Assembly: GCF_051900535.1 (NCBI RefSeq)
Contig: NZ_JBHZGI010000004.1
Span: 310,001 to 374,000 of the forward strand
Direction: 5' to 3'
DNA length: 64,000 nucleotides
DNA from: Frateuria_A sp051900535
GTDB lineage: Bacteria; Pseudomonadota; Gammaproteobacteria; Xanthomonadales; Rhodanobacteraceae
The notes beneath the pieces were generated by a model, which was not told where the DNA came from, did no database searches, and saw nothing but the letters and a program-made list of their open reading frames with translations. The position numbers and the translations under genes were made by a program. Below, piece after piece: positions 34,884 through 43,350 of this stretch (positions are counted from its first letter, which is position 1; each line of letters begins with the position of its first letter).

Positions 34884-35811
34884 GCCTTTCCCATCGGTCG
34901 CCAGTGCGTTCGCCCCCGCCTGCGTGGGCAACGTCGGCGTGGGCTTCGACATCCTGGGCCACACCCTCGCCGGCGCCGGCGACCGCGCGCAGGTCCGCCG
35001 CATCGACGAGCCGGTGGTGCGCATCGCCGCCATCGAGGGCGTGGTGCGCGACCTGCCGCTGGAGGCCGAACGCAATACCGCCGGCGCCGCGCTGCTCGCA
35101 CTGCGCGCCGGTCGGGATCTTTCGCACGGCTTCGAGCTGACCCTGCACAAGGGCATCGCGCTGGGTTCCGGGATGGCCGGCTCGGCGGCCTCCTGCGTGG
35201 CCGCGCTCATCGCCGCCAACGCGCTGCTGGATGAGCCGCTCCCGCGCGAGGCGCTGTACGGCTTCGCGATGGACGGCGAGGCGGTGGCCAGCGGCGGGCG
35301 CCACGGCGACAACGTCGGCCCGCAATTGCTCGGCGGCCTGGTGCTCGCGACCGCCACGCGGCTGGTGCGCATTCCGGTGCCGGCGGCCTGGCATTGCGCG
35401 CTGGTGCACCCGCACTGCGTGCTGGAAACGCGCCGCTCGCGCGCGGTACTGGCCGGAAGTTATGCGCTGTCGGAATTCGTCGCGCAAAGCGCCAACCTGG
35501 CGCAGGTGATCGCCGGCTGCTGGCGCGCCGACGCGGCGCTGGTGCGCGAGGGTCTCAAGGACGTGCTGGTCGAACCGCGCCGCGCGCCACTGGTGCCCAA
35601 TTTCGCCCGCGTGCAGCAGGCCGCGCTCGACCACGGTGCCCTGGGCGCCAGCATCTCCGGCGCAGGCCCCAGCGTGTTCGGCTGGTTCGAGGACGCGCAC
35701 CGGGCGACCGCCGCCGCCGAGGCGATGCGCGCCGCGTTCGCCGACGCCGGCCTGGACAGCGACGTGCTGGTCGGCGCCATCGACGGCCCGGGCGCGCAGT
35801 TGCTCGCATGA
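34870..35811 (+). CDS. thrB: Homoserine kinase
   Basis: GHMP-family kinase making O-phosphohomoserine for ThrC, 313 residues. The ATG at 34870 overlaps the end of cpdB by 14 nt and begins just before the family N-terminus VASAFAPACVGNVGVGFD. The ATP loop is GIALGSGMAGSAASCVAAL near 95. GGRHGDNVGPQLLGGLV is near 138, and the third GHMP motif SISGAGPSVFGWF is near 262. The stop overlaps the thrC start (ATGA), so both are translated together. No thrA is adjacent, unlike the thrABC operon of many gammaproteobacteria, and no threonine-type leader peptide or attenuator is visible upstream. Confidence 0.93.
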   Translation: MPATEPFPSVASAFAPACVGNVGVGFDILGHTLAGAGDRAQVRRIDEPVVRIAAIEGVVRDLPLEAERNTAGAALLALRAGRDLSHGFELTLHKGIALGSGMAGSAASCVAALIAANALLDEPLPREALYGFAMDGEAVASGGRHGDNVGPQLLGGLVLATATRLVRIPVPAAWHCALVHPHCVLETRRSRAVLAGSYALSEFVAQSANLAQVIAGCWRADAALVREGLKDVLVEPRRAPLVPNFARVQQAALDHGALGASISGAGPSVFGWFEDAHRATAAAEAMRAAFADAGLDSDVLVGAIDGPGAQLLA

Positions 35812-37130
35812 GCGCACTGCGCTACCTGAGCACGCGCGGTCGGGCGCCCGCGGTCACCTTGAGCGAAGCGATCGCCGCCGGCCTGGCGCCGGATGGCGGG
35901 CTGTACGTGCCCGAACGCCTGCCGTCGATCGACCTGGCCGCGTTCGATCCGGACGGCGACCTGGCCGCCACCGCGACCACCCTGCTCACGCCCTTCTTCG
36001 CCGGCGATCCGCTGGCCGACGCCCTGCCCGCGATCTGCGCCGAGGCATTCACCTTCAATGCGCCGCTGCGCCCGCTCGCGCGCCCGGACGCGTCGTTGCT
36101 GGAGCTTTTCCACGGCCCGACCGCCGCCTTCAAGGACTTCGGCGCGCGCTTCCTCGCCGCCTGCCTGCGCCGGCTGCGCGACCCGGATGCGCCGCCGTTG
36201 ACCATCCTTGTCGCAACCTCCGGCGACACCGGCGCCGCGGTGGGCGCCGCGTTCCACCAGCGGTCCGACCTTGAGCGCAGCGGCGTGCGCGTGGCGATCC
36301 TCTATCCGGACGGCCGCGTTTCGCCGCGTCAGGCGCACCAGTTGGGCAGCTTCGGCGACAACGTGCACGCATTGCGCGTGGCCGGCAGCTTCGACGATTG
36401 CCAGCGCTTGGTGAAGGCGGCCCTCAACGACGCCGGCCTGCAGCGCGAGGTACCGCTCAGTTCCGCCAACAGCATCAGCCTGGGCCGGCTGCTGCCGCAG
36501 ATGAGCTACTACGCCCATGCGGCCCTGCGCTGGTGGCGCGCCCATGGCCGGCCGCTCGATTTCATCATCCCCACCGGCAACCTCGGCAACGCCATGGCCT
36601 GCGTCTGGACGCGCGGCATGGGCCTGCCCGTCGGCGACATCCGCCTGGCCTGCAACGCCAACGGCACGCTGCCGGACTTCTTCGCCGGCGCCGGTTACCG
36701 GCCGCGCGATGCCATCGCCACGCTGGCCAATGCCATGGACGTGGGCGCACCAAGCAACTTCGAGCGGCTGCGCTGGACTTTCGGTGGCGACGATGACGCC
36801 GTCCGCCACGCCCTGCGTGCCGCGAGCATCGACGATGCGACCATCCGCGCCACGCTGCTGCGCCACGCGCGCGACCACGACGAAGTGGTCTGTCCGCACA
36901 CCGCTACCGCACTGGCAGTGCTCGACCGCGAGCCGCGAGGGGATGCGCGTCACTGGGCGGTGGTCGCGACCGCGCACCCGGCCAAGTTCGATGCGGTGCT
37001 GGAACCGCTGCTCGGCCACGCGCTCACGGTGCCACCGGCATTGGCCGCCATGCTCGAGCGTCCCGCGGTGGCGGCGCCGATGGGAGTCGACGAGCAGGCC
37101 CTCGGGCAGTGGTTGCGCAAGCTGGCCTGA
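35808..37130 (+). CDS. thrC: Threonine synthase
   Basis: PLP enzyme that turns O-phosphohomoserine into threonine, 440 residues. The family opening LRYLSTRG is followed by GLAPDGGLYVPERLP. The PLP lysine is in FHGPTAAFKDFGARFLA near 107, and the phosphate-binding region LVATSGDTGAAVGAAF is near 140. PTGNLGNAMACVWTRGMGLP follows near 248. It closes with ATAHPAKFDAVLEPLLG. The start overlaps the thrB stop. A GC-rich hairpin without a clear T-tract follows the stop codon. Confidence 0.94.
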   Translation: MSALRYLSTRGRAPAVTLSEAIAAGLAPDGGLYVPERLPSIDLAAFDPDGDLAATATTLLTPFFAGDPLADALPAICAEAFTFNAPLRPLARPDASLLELFHGPTAAFKDFGARFLAACLRRLRDPDAPPLTILVATSGDTGAAVGAAFHQRSDLERSGVRVAILYPDGRVSPRQAHQLGSFGDNVHALRVAGSFDDCQRLVKAALNDAGLQREVPLSSANSISLGRLLPQMSYYAHAALRWWRAHGRPLDFIIPTGNLGNAMACVWTRGMGLPVGDIRLACNANGTLPDFFAGAGYRPRDAIATLANAMDVGAPSNFERLRWTFGGDDDAVRHALRAASIDDATIRATLLRHARDHDEVVCPHTATALAVLDREPRGDARHWAVVATAHPAKFDAVLEPLLGHALTVPPALAAMLERPAVAAPMGVDEQALGQWLRKLA

Positions 37131-37132
37131 CC

Positions 37133-37152
37133 GTCCCCGCGATGCGGGGGAC
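37133..37152 (+). terminator. Hairpin after thrC
   Basis: GTCCCCGC, GAT, GCGGGGGAC: eight pairs with one bulge, starting 3 nt after the thrC stop and followed by CACGAAAA rather than T. Likely an mRNA 3'-end hairpin, not a canonical rho-independent terminator. The next 230 nt hold no gene that I can support. Confidence 0.4.
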
Positions 37153-37383
37153 CACGAAAAGGTCGAGCGCCGTGCGGCGCACGCGACGAACGGCATCCGG
37201 CCGATCGGGCTATCCACGGAAAGGCGGCCAGTCCCGACGCTGCGTTTCGTCACTACGCGGTGCGGGTGGATACCGTGGCTGTGTGGTTGATGGGGCGCTG
37301 GAGGGACAGCGCGGGCGCGCAGCCAGCGCCCTGGCGCCGTTGGGCAACCCATCCGGACGTCTGGACGTCCGCAGTCGGCCGGC

Positions 37384-38493
37384 TCAGAACAGGTCGATGC
37401 TGCCGGTGCTCATCGGCTCGGCCACCAGCGCACCCTGGCGGACCAGTTCCTCGTAGCCGTGGGTGCGGTTGCGGCCGTGCTCCTTGGCGAAGTACAGCGC
37501 CTTGTCGGCGCGGTCGATCACCGTCTCGGGGTAATCGCCCATCGCGGCCAGCGCGTAGCCGACGCTGACGGTCACGTGGCCGACCTGCGGGAACAGGTAG
37601 CTTGCGACCCGTTCGCGGAAGCGTTCCAGCGCGCGGCGGGCCTCGGCCTCGTCGTGGCCGGCCAGCAGGATCACGAATTCCTCGCCGCCGAAGCGGAACA
37701 GCACGTCGCCCTGGCGGAAGCTGGCGCGCATCTGCTGTGCCAGCAGCAGGATCACCTCGTCGCCGTAGATGTGCCCGAAGGTGTCGTTGATGCGCTTGAA
37801 ATGGTCGATGTCGAAGATCGCCAGCCACACGCCATCGGACGCGGCGCGGCCGGCGCGTCGTTCATCTTTTTCCCTGGCCGCGCCCGGGCAGTGGAACAGC
37901 CGCTGCAGGTGGCGTTCGAAGGTGCGCCGGTTGTACAGGCCGGTGAGCTTGTCGCGTTCGCTCTCGTTGAGCAGGGTGATGTAGTTGGCGTAGATCCGCG
38001 CGAAGCCTTCGGCCAGTGCGTGGGCCGCGTCCAGCGGAGCGTCGGATTCGAGCTGCAGCGCACCCAATGCGCGTCCTTCGTGCAGGATCGGCACGTACAG
38101 GCGATGGCCGTCGGCGTTCGCCTCGGCGTGGCTCTGCTGCCGGTCCATGCAGCGCCAGACCGGTGCCAGCTCGGGATCGTCCGCGGCCGGGGTGCAGGCG
38201 CGCAACGAGAACACGCCCTGCGCGTCGGCGGTGCAGCGCACCAGGCTTTCCACTTGCCGACCGTCGACCGCGCGCTTGCACAGAATGACCGCCCGGGCCG
38301 GTGCGAGCTCGGCCAGCGACAGCGCCAGGCTGTGGTCGAGCGCGTCGATGTCGCGGTGATGGGTGAAAGCGGCCACCGAGTCGAGCAGGCGTGCGTGCGC
38401 CGGCGCCATCGGGCTTCGTGAGGGCGGCGCAACCGCGGGGATGGCCCGAGCGGGCACGGCGTCCTGCGCGACGATGTCGTATGCCACGGACAT
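37384..38493 (-). CDS. Diguanylate cyclase with N-terminal GAF-like domain
   Basis: Synthesises cyclic di-GMP. The 369-residue soluble protein starts at ATG 38493, seven nt after a strong AGGAGG. Residues 25-180 form a GAF-like sensor (SVAAFTHHRDIDALDHSLAL, RLYVPILHEGRALGALQLE). The GGDEF domain follows from about 190 (DKLTGLYNRRTFERHLQRLF) with the active-site loop RFGGEEF near 300. A product-inhibition I-site RxxD (RQGD) sits five residues before it, so the enzyme should be feedback-controlled. No transmembrane helix is seen. The ligand of the sensor domain is unknown. The gene is monocistronic. Confidence 0.93.
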   Translation of the reverse strand: MSVAYDIVAQDAVPARAIPAVAPPSRSPMAPAHARLLDSVAAFTHHRDIDALDHSLALSLAELAPARAVILCKRAVDGRQVESLVRCTADAQGVFSLRACTPAADDPELAPVWRCMDRQQSHAEANADGHRLYVPILHEGRALGALQLESDAPLDAAHALAEGFARIYANYITLLNESERDKLTGLYNRRTFERHLQRLFHCPGAAREKDERRAGRAASDGVWLAIFDIDHFKRINDTFGHIYGDEVILLLAQQMRASFRQGDVLFRFGGEEFVILLAGHDEAEARRALERFRERVASYLFPQVGHVTVSVGYALAAMGDYPETVIDRADKALYFAKEHGRNRTHGYEELVRQGALVAEPMSTGSIDLF

Positions 38494-38690
38494 GCCCGGC
38501 CTCCTGCGCAAAAGAAGCTCTCGCCTCGGGCCGTCGCTTGCACGACGGGTATCTTCGTCCGGGTTATCGGCCGCGACAGGGCGGGCTTGAGCGGCGAGCC
38601 CGGCACGGCGGTGCAGCACACCCTTTGCACGCGCTTGACGGGCGTTGCGCAACGCTGGCGTTCCTCCATCCCCGCCCTGGAGCCAAGATC

Positions 38691-38858
38691 ATGCCGAACA
38701 ACCCCCAGCATCCCGAGCCGCCGATTGCGCAGCCCGGCAAGCAGCGCCCGGAAGAGGAAATCCGCAACCCGGGCCACGCCAGCCCCGCACAGGACGCCGA
38801 CGCCGATCCGCTCGGCAGCCCGCTGACCGAGAACGACCCGCTGGACCCGCTGCCCTGA
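38691..38858 (+). CDS. Small Pro/Asp-rich protein, hypothetical
   Basis: A 55-residue ORF starting at ATG 38691, nine nt after CCTGGAG, between a diguanylate cyclase (divergent) and ubiA. It is acidic, proline-rich and without hydrophobic segments (EEEIRNPGHASPAQDADAD, then LTENDPLDPLP), probably intrinsically disordered. I do not recognise a family. The ribosome-site spacing and a frame that differs from shadow ORFs give some support, but no domain confirms it. Confidence 0.5.
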   Translation: MPNNPQHPEPPIAQPGKQRPEEEIRNPGHASPAQDADADPLGSPLTENDPLDPLP

Positions 38859-38870
38859 GCTTTGCTTGAG

Positions 38871-38892
38871 TCCTCTCCCCCGCCGGGAAGGA
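38871..38892. repeat. Dispersed palindromic repeat, family A, copy 6 (degenerate)
   Basis: TCCTCTCCC, 5 nt, GGGAAGGA: a diverged copy in the gap between the small ORF and ubiA. Confidence 0.4.
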
Positions 38893-38971
38893 TTCGGTAG
38901 ACGAGGTTGGCGAGGAGAAAAGCGCCGTGCCGCCCAGATACCCGGCGACACGCCGGGCTAAACTGCCGCGC

Positions 38972-39982
38972 ATGGCTCCTCCTCCCCGCAAGCGCCAGCG
39001 CCGTACGCCGCCGACCACGACGCGGCCGCGTCCCGCGGCACCCGCCCGTCCGGTCCGCCCGGCCGACAGTTCGACCCGCGCCACGCGCGTGCTCGACCTG
39101 CTGCTGCGTCCGCTGCCGCCGCACTGGCGCGAAAAGGCCGCGGACTACCTCGTGCTCACCCGCATGGACCGCCCGATCGGCGCGCTGCTGCTGCTGTGGC
39201 CGACCTGGTGGGCGCTGTGGCTGGCCGCCGGCGACTTTCCGCCTTGGGGTCCGCTGGTGATCTTCACCCTAGGCGTGTTCGCCATGCGCTCGGCGGGGTG
39301 CGCGATCAACGACTATGCCGACCGCAAGCTCGACCCGCAGGTGGCGCGCACCGCCGGACGGCCGATCGCCAGCGGCCGGGTCAGCCCGCGCGAGGCGCTG
39401 GTCGTGTTCGGCGCGTTGCTCGCGTTCGCCTTCGTGCTGGTGCTCTTCACCAATGCGCTGACGATCAAGCTGTCCTTCGCCGGCGCCGCGCTGGCGGCGA
39501 TCTATCCGTTCACCAAGCGCTGGACCTATCTGCCGCAGGTCGTGCTGGGCGCGGCGTTCGGCTGGTCGATCCCGATGGCGTTCGCGGCGGTGACCAACAC
39601 GGTGCCGCCGCTGGGGTGGCTGCTGTTCCTGGGCAACATCCTGTGGTCGGTGATCTACGACACCCAGTACGCGATGGTCGACCGCGACGACGACCTCAAG
39701 GCCGGCGCCAAGTCCACCGCGATCCTGTTCGGCGATGCGGACGTGCCGATCCTGGGGATGCTGATCGGCACGTTCCTGCTGGCGATGCTGTTCGTCGGCC
39801 AGCGCGCACAGCTGCCCTGGCCCTACTGGCTCGGCCTGCTCGCCGCCGCCGGCCTGTTCGGCTACCAGCTTTGGCTGATCCGCGCCCGCGCCCGCGACGC
39901 CTGCCTGGCCGCGTTCCGGCACAACAACTGGGTCGGCCTCACCTTGTGGATCGGCATCGTGCTCAGCCTCGCCGTGAAATGA
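38972..39982 (+). CDS. ubiA: 4-hydroxybenzoate polyprenyltransferase
   Basis: Membrane prenyltransferase of ubiquinone synthesis that joins the polyprenyl tail to 4-hydroxybenzoate. The 336-residue protein starts at ATG 38972 with a long basic, proline-rich extension of about 55 residues before the first conserved segment (YLVLTRMDRPIGALLLLWPT). The two Asp-rich motifs for Mg-diphosphate are NDYADRKLD near 110 and DTQYAMVDRDDDLKAG near 235. Eight to nine helices follow the usual pattern. The extension is longer than in E. coli UbiA and starts only 46 nt after an in-frame alternative at 38927. A shorter internal start is possible but none is clearly better. Confidence 0.92.
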   Translation: MAPPPRKRQRRTPPTTTRPRPAAPARPVRPADSSTRATRVLDLLLRPLPPHWREKAADYLVLTRMDRPIGALLLLWPTWWALWLAAGDFPPWGPLVIFTLGVFAMRSAGCAINDYADRKLDPQVARTAGRPIASGRVSPREALVVFGALLAFAFVLVLFTNALTIKLSFAGAALAAIYPFTKRWTYLPQVVLGAAFGWSIPMAFAAVTNTVPPLGWLLFLGNILWSVIYDTQYAMVDRDDDLKAGAKSTAILFGDADVPILGMLIGTFLLAMLFVGQRAQLPWPYWLGLLAAAGLFGYQLWLIRARARDACLAAFRHNNWVGLTLWIGIVLSLAVK

Positions 39983-40048
39983 AGCTGCGTTGTGCCGCGC
40001 GGTGAGGGAATAGCCCCCTTTCGCAGTCGAAGGCCGCGCGATCCGGGA

Positions 40049-40771
40049 TCACCGCTGCCGCGACGACGGCGCCCGGGCCAGCGCCCAGACGTCCACCCGC
40101 GCCACGCCCGAGCGCTTGAGGACCCGCGCGCATTCGGCCAGCGTCGCGCCGGTGGTCATCACGTCATCCAGCAAGGCCACGTGCGCGGGCAGCGGCGCCC
40201 CGTCGCGAAGCGCGAACGCCCCGCGCACGTTGCGCCGCCGCGCCGCCGCATCCAGCTCGGTCTGCGCCACCGTGGCGCGCGAACGGAGCAGCCCGTCGTG
40301 ACGCACCGGGATGCCCAGCGCCCGGCCGAGCGGCCGCGCCAGCTCCAGTGCCTGGTTGTAGCCGCGCTGGCGCAGGCGCGCACGATGCAGCGGCACCGGC
40401 AGGATCAGCGCCGGTCGCGCGACCGGCGTCGCCGCACGCTGCCACAGCGTGGCGAGCGTGCGACCGGCGGCGAGGTCACGGCCGAACTTGTAGCGCGCCT
40501 CCAGCCGGTCCAGCGGCCAGCCGTAGCGGAACGGCGCCCATGCCGCATCCCACGGCGGCGGCTTGCGCTGGCACGCGCCGCACATCGCCACCGCACTGGG
40601 CAGGGGCAGCGCGCAATGCGCGCAACAGCAGGTATTGCGCGGCAATTCCGCGGCACAGGCGCGGCAGAGGTCCAGGCCGTTGCTGCCGGCGTCGCCGCAA
40701 AGCAGGCAGCGCCATGGCAACAGCCAGGCATGCAGGCTTGAGAGCGGGCGGAAAAGCGCATCCATGCGCAT
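40049..40771 (-). CDS. comF: ComF family phosphoribosyltransferase-like protein
   Basis: A 240-residue protein of the ComF/GntX family, linked to DNA uptake or use of DNA. The N-terminal zinc-finger-like region has Cys pairs (CLLCGDAG, LCRACAAEL, CCCAHCALP, MCGACQRKP). The phosphoribosyltransferase domain carries LPVPLHRARLRQRGYNQAL near 125 and the PRPP loop VALLDDVMTTGATLAECAR near 205. The start may be ATG 40771 or 40765. The 9-nt gap after the TM2-like gene suggests co-transcription with it. The bio operon lies on the other side and is divergent, as in several gammaproteobacteria where comF or gntX neighbours bioH. Confidence 0.87.
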   Translation of the reverse strand: MRMDALFRPLSSLHAWLLPWRCLLCGDAGSNGLDLCRACAAELPRNTCCCAHCALPLPSAVAMCGACQRKPPPWDAAWAPFRYGWPLDRLEARYKFGRDLAAGRTLATLWQRAATPVARPALILPVPLHRARLRQRGYNQALELARPLGRALGIPVRHDGLLRSRATVAQTELDAAARRRNVRGAFALRDGAPLPAHVALLDDVMTTGATLAECARVLKRSGVARVDVWALARAPSSRQR

Positions 40772-40780
40772 CGGTGCGCT

Positions 40781-40987
40781 TCAGTTCCCGGGCTTGTACA
40801 GCGCCGCGTCGAGGATCGACCACAGGTGGATGATCCAGCCCATCCAGAAGATCCACAGCGCAGCGGCGAGCACGAACATGATGATCGCCTTGAGCAACCG
40901 CCCCTGCACCAGCTGGCCCAGGCCGGGAATGAAGAAACTGCACACCGCCGCGATGACGTTGCCGGTGCTGCCCTGACCTGCGCTCAT
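40781..40987 (-). CDS. Small TM2-like membrane protein
   Basis: A 68-residue protein starting at ATG 40987 (GGAG nine nt upstream). Two hydrophobic helices are separated by a short polar turn: VIAAVCSFFIPGLGQLVQG and AIIMFVLAAALWIFWMGWII. The PGLGQ turn recalls TM2-domain and DUF5683-like small membrane proteins. Function unknown. It precedes comF by 9 nt on the minus strand and is divergent from bioB across 138 nt. Confidence 0.75.
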   Translation of the reverse strand: MSAGQGSTGNVIAAVCSFFIPGLGQLVQGRLLKAIIMFVLAAALWIFWMGWIIHLWSILDAALYKPGN

Positions 40988-41047
40988 CTGCTTTGCTCCG
41001 TGGGGTGGGTACGCCGATGGTAGCGGACGGGCGCGGACGTAAAGCCC

Positions 41048-41101
41048 GTCAACCCGACGCCAACCTCGTCGGTTGACAGACGCGAGGGCCCTTCCCACAC
41101 T
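41048..41101 (+). promoter_or_regulatory. BirA-box-like inverted repeat and bioB promoter
   Basis: GTCAACC (41048-41054) and GGTTGAC (41071-41077) are a perfect inverted repeat spaced by 16 nt, close in half-site and spacing to the BirA operator form GTNAACC...GGTTNAC. The right arm overlaps TTGACA (-35, 41073-41078), which is followed after 17 nt by CACACT (-10, 41096-41101). The bioB ATG is 25 nt downstream. Confidence 0.6.
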
Positions 41102-41125
41102 GCCGCGTCCCCACGGAGCCGCGCC

Positions 41126-42127
41126 ATGTCCCCTGCCCCGATCCGCCACGACTGGACGCGCGCGGAAGTCGCCGCGCTGTTCGCGCTGCCGTTCAACGAC
41201 CTGTTGCATCGCGCGCACACGGTCCATCGCGAGCATCACGATCCCAATGCGGTGCAGGTCTCGACGCTGCTGTCGATCAAGACCGGCGGTTGTCCGGAAG
41301 ACTGCGCCTACTGCCCGCAGGCACAGCGCTACCAGACCGGCGTAAAAGCCGAGAAGCTGATGAGCGTGGATGCCGTGCTCGAGCGCGCGAAGGCCGCCAG
41401 GGATGCCGGCGCCAGCCGCTTCTGCATGGGCGCGGCCTGGCGCAGCCCCAAGGACCGCGACGTCGCGAAAGTGGCCGAAATCGTTTCCGCGGTGAAGGGC
41501 CTTGGCCTGGAAACCTGCGCCACGCTGGGCATGCTGAGCGGCGAGCAGGCCGACGCGCTCAAGCAGGCGGGCCTGGACTACTACAACCACAATCTCGACA
41601 GCGCGCCGGAGTTCTACGACCAGATCATCCACACGCGCGAGTACCAGGACCGCCTGGACACGCTCGACCACGTGCGTTGCGCGGGCCTGAAGACCTGCTG
41701 CGGCGGCATCGTCGGCATGGGCGAATCGCGCGAGCAGCGCGCGGGCCTGCTGCAGACGCTGGCCAACCTGCCCGAGCACCCGCAGTCGGTGCCGATCAAC
41801 CAGCTGGTGCAGGTCGAGGGCACGCCGCTGCATGGCACCGCGGCACTCGATCCGTTCGAGTTCGTGCGCACGATCGCGGTGGCGCGCTTGTTGATGCCGG
41901 CCTCGATGGTGCGCCTGTCCGCCGGCCGCCAGCAGATGGACGAAGCGGTGCAGGCGCTGTGCTTCCATGCCGGCGCCAACTCGATCTTCTACGGCGAGAA
42001 GCTGCTGACCACCGGCAACCCCGACGTCGCCTCCGATCGCGCGCTGTTCGCCCGGCTGGACCTGCATCCGCTGGAAGTGGTCGAACGCTCGGGCACGGTG
42101 CACGCCGACATCCTTCAATCCGCCTGA
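41126..42127 (+). CDS. bioB: Biotin synthase
   Basis: Radical-SAM enzyme that inserts sulfur into dethiobiotin, the last step of biotin synthesis. The 333-residue protein has the 4Fe-4S motif GGCPEDCAYCPQAQRY near 53 (CxxxCxxC) and FCMGAAWRSPKDRD near 97. Further on are YYNHNLDSAPEFY near 152 and TCCGGIVGMGESREQRAGL near 188, and the C-terminal sequence SIFYGEKLLTTGNP. GGAG lies 8-9 nt before the ATG. It opens the operon bioB-bioF-trhO-bioH-bioC; bioA and bioD are not in this window. A BirA-like box overlaps its promoter. Confidence 0.96.
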   Translation: MSPAPIRHDWTRAEVAALFALPFNDLLHRAHTVHREHHDPNAVQVSTLLSIKTGGCPEDCAYCPQAQRYQTGVKAEKLMSVDAVLERAKAARDAGASRFCMGAAWRSPKDRDVAKVAEIVSAVKGLGLETCATLGMLSGEQADALKQAGLDYYNHNLDSAPEFYDQIIHTREYQDRLDTLDHVRCAGLKTCCGGIVGMGESREQRAGLLQTLANLPEHPQSVPINQLVQVEGTPLHGTAALDPFEFVRTIAVARLLMPASMVRLSAGRQQMDEAVQALCFHAGANSIFYGEKLLTTGNPDVASDRALFARLDLHPLEVVERSGTVHADILQSA

Positions 42128-42135
42128 TCGCCGCC

Positions 42136-43323
42136 GTGCGCGCCGACCTGTTACAGCGGCTGGGCATCCAGACGTCCGAACGGTCGCACGGAAACCTGCT
42201 GCGCCGGGCTCGCATCGTCGATCATGCCGAGGGCCCCTGGCTCGAGATCGGCGACCGCCGCCTGCTCGCCTTCTGCTCCAACGATTACCTGGGCCTGGCC
42301 CGGCATCCCCAGCTGATCGCCGCCTTCAAGCGCGTGGCCGACGACGAAGGCGTCGGCAGCACTGCCGCGCACCTGGTCTGCGGCCACCGTCGCGAGCACG
42401 CGATGCTGGAGGAGGCGCTGGCCGACTGGACCGGCCGCGAGCGCGCGCTGCTGTTTTCCACCGGCTACATGGCCAACCTGGGCGTGATGCAGGCGCTGCT
42501 CGGCCGCGGCGACCTGTGCGTGCAGGACAAGCTCAACCACGCCTGCCTGCTCGATGGCGCCACGCTCGCCGGCGCCACGCTGCGCCGCTATCCGCACGGC
42601 GATGCCGCCGGTGCCGCACGCCAGCTCGCCGGCACCCCGGAGGCCGCCACGTTGCTCGCCACCGACGGCGTCTTCAGCATGGACGGCGACCGCGCGCCGC
42701 TGCGCGAGCTGGCCGCGCTGTGCCGCCGCGAAAACGCCACGCTAATGGTCGACGACGCACACGGGCTTGGCGTGCTCGGACCGGAGGGAGCCGGCAGCGT
42801 CACCGAGGCGGGCCTTGGCACGCGTGAGGTACCGGTGCTGATGGCCACCCTGGGCAAGGCGCTGGGCACTCATGGTGCGTTCGTCGCCGGCTCTGCCGGG
42901 CTGATCGAGGGCCTCACCCAGTTCGCCCGCACCCACGTCTACACCACCGCCATGCCACCGGCAGTGGCTGCCGCGACGCTCGCGGCGGTGCGGCTGGCAC
43001 GCGGGGAAAGCTGGCGGCGCGAGAAGCTCGTCGCGCTGATCGCGCGCTTCCGAACCGGCGCCGCGCACCTGGACTTGCCACTGGCCGCCTCGGACACGCC
43101 GATCCAGCCGCTACTGCTGGGCGATGCCGACAGCGCACTCGCGGCGGCACGGGCATTGGAAGCGCGCGGCCTGCTGGTGACCGCGATCCGTCCCCCCACG
43201 GTGCCGGCCGGCCAGGCGCGCCTGCGCATCACGCTGAGCGCCGCCCACGAGGAGGAGCATGTCGACCGCCTGCTCGAAGCGCTGGCGGCGTTGCCGCGGG
43301 GCGAAAGCGCCGCGCCGGTATAA
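42136..43323 (+). CDS. bioF: 8-amino-7-oxononanoate synthase
   Basis: PLP enzyme that condenses pimeloyl-ACP (or -CoA) with alanine in biotin synthesis. The 395-residue protein starts at GTG 42136, 8 nt after the bioB stop, just before the family N-terminus. The conserved FCSNDYLGLARHP is near 43 and HLVCGHRREHAMLE near 80. The Asp/His pair is in VDDAHGLGVLGPEG near 205, and the PLP lysine in ATLGKALGTHGAF near 240. The C-terminal domain closes with QARLRITLSAAHEEEH. No ATG is available in that stretch, so the GTG start is the natural choice; longer frames upstream are shadows of bioB. Confidence 0.93.
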   Translation: MRADLLQRLGIQTSERSHGNLLRRARIVDHAEGPWLEIGDRRLLAFCSNDYLGLARHPQLIAAFKRVADDEGVGSTAAHLVCGHRREHAMLEEALADWTGRERALLFSTGYMANLGVMQALLGRGDLCVQDKLNHACLLDGATLAGATLRRYPHGDAAGAARQLAGTPEAATLLATDGVFSMDGDRAPLRELAALCRRENATLMVDDAHGLGVLGPEGAGSVTEAGLGTREVPVLMATLGKALGTHGAFVAGSAGLIEGLTQFARTHVYTTAMPPAVAAATLAAVRLARGESWRREKLVALIARFRTGAAHLDLPLAASDTPIQPLLLGDADSALAAARALEARGLLVTAIRPPTVPAGQARLRITLSAAHEEEHVDRLLEALAALPRGESAAPV

Positions 43324-43350
43324 TCGGCGACTCGCCGCGCCCCTTCCCGC

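Noticed and set aside
32676..35372. 898-residue minus-strand ORF across cpdB and thrB
   Set aside because: Antisense shadow of two recognised plus-strand genes.
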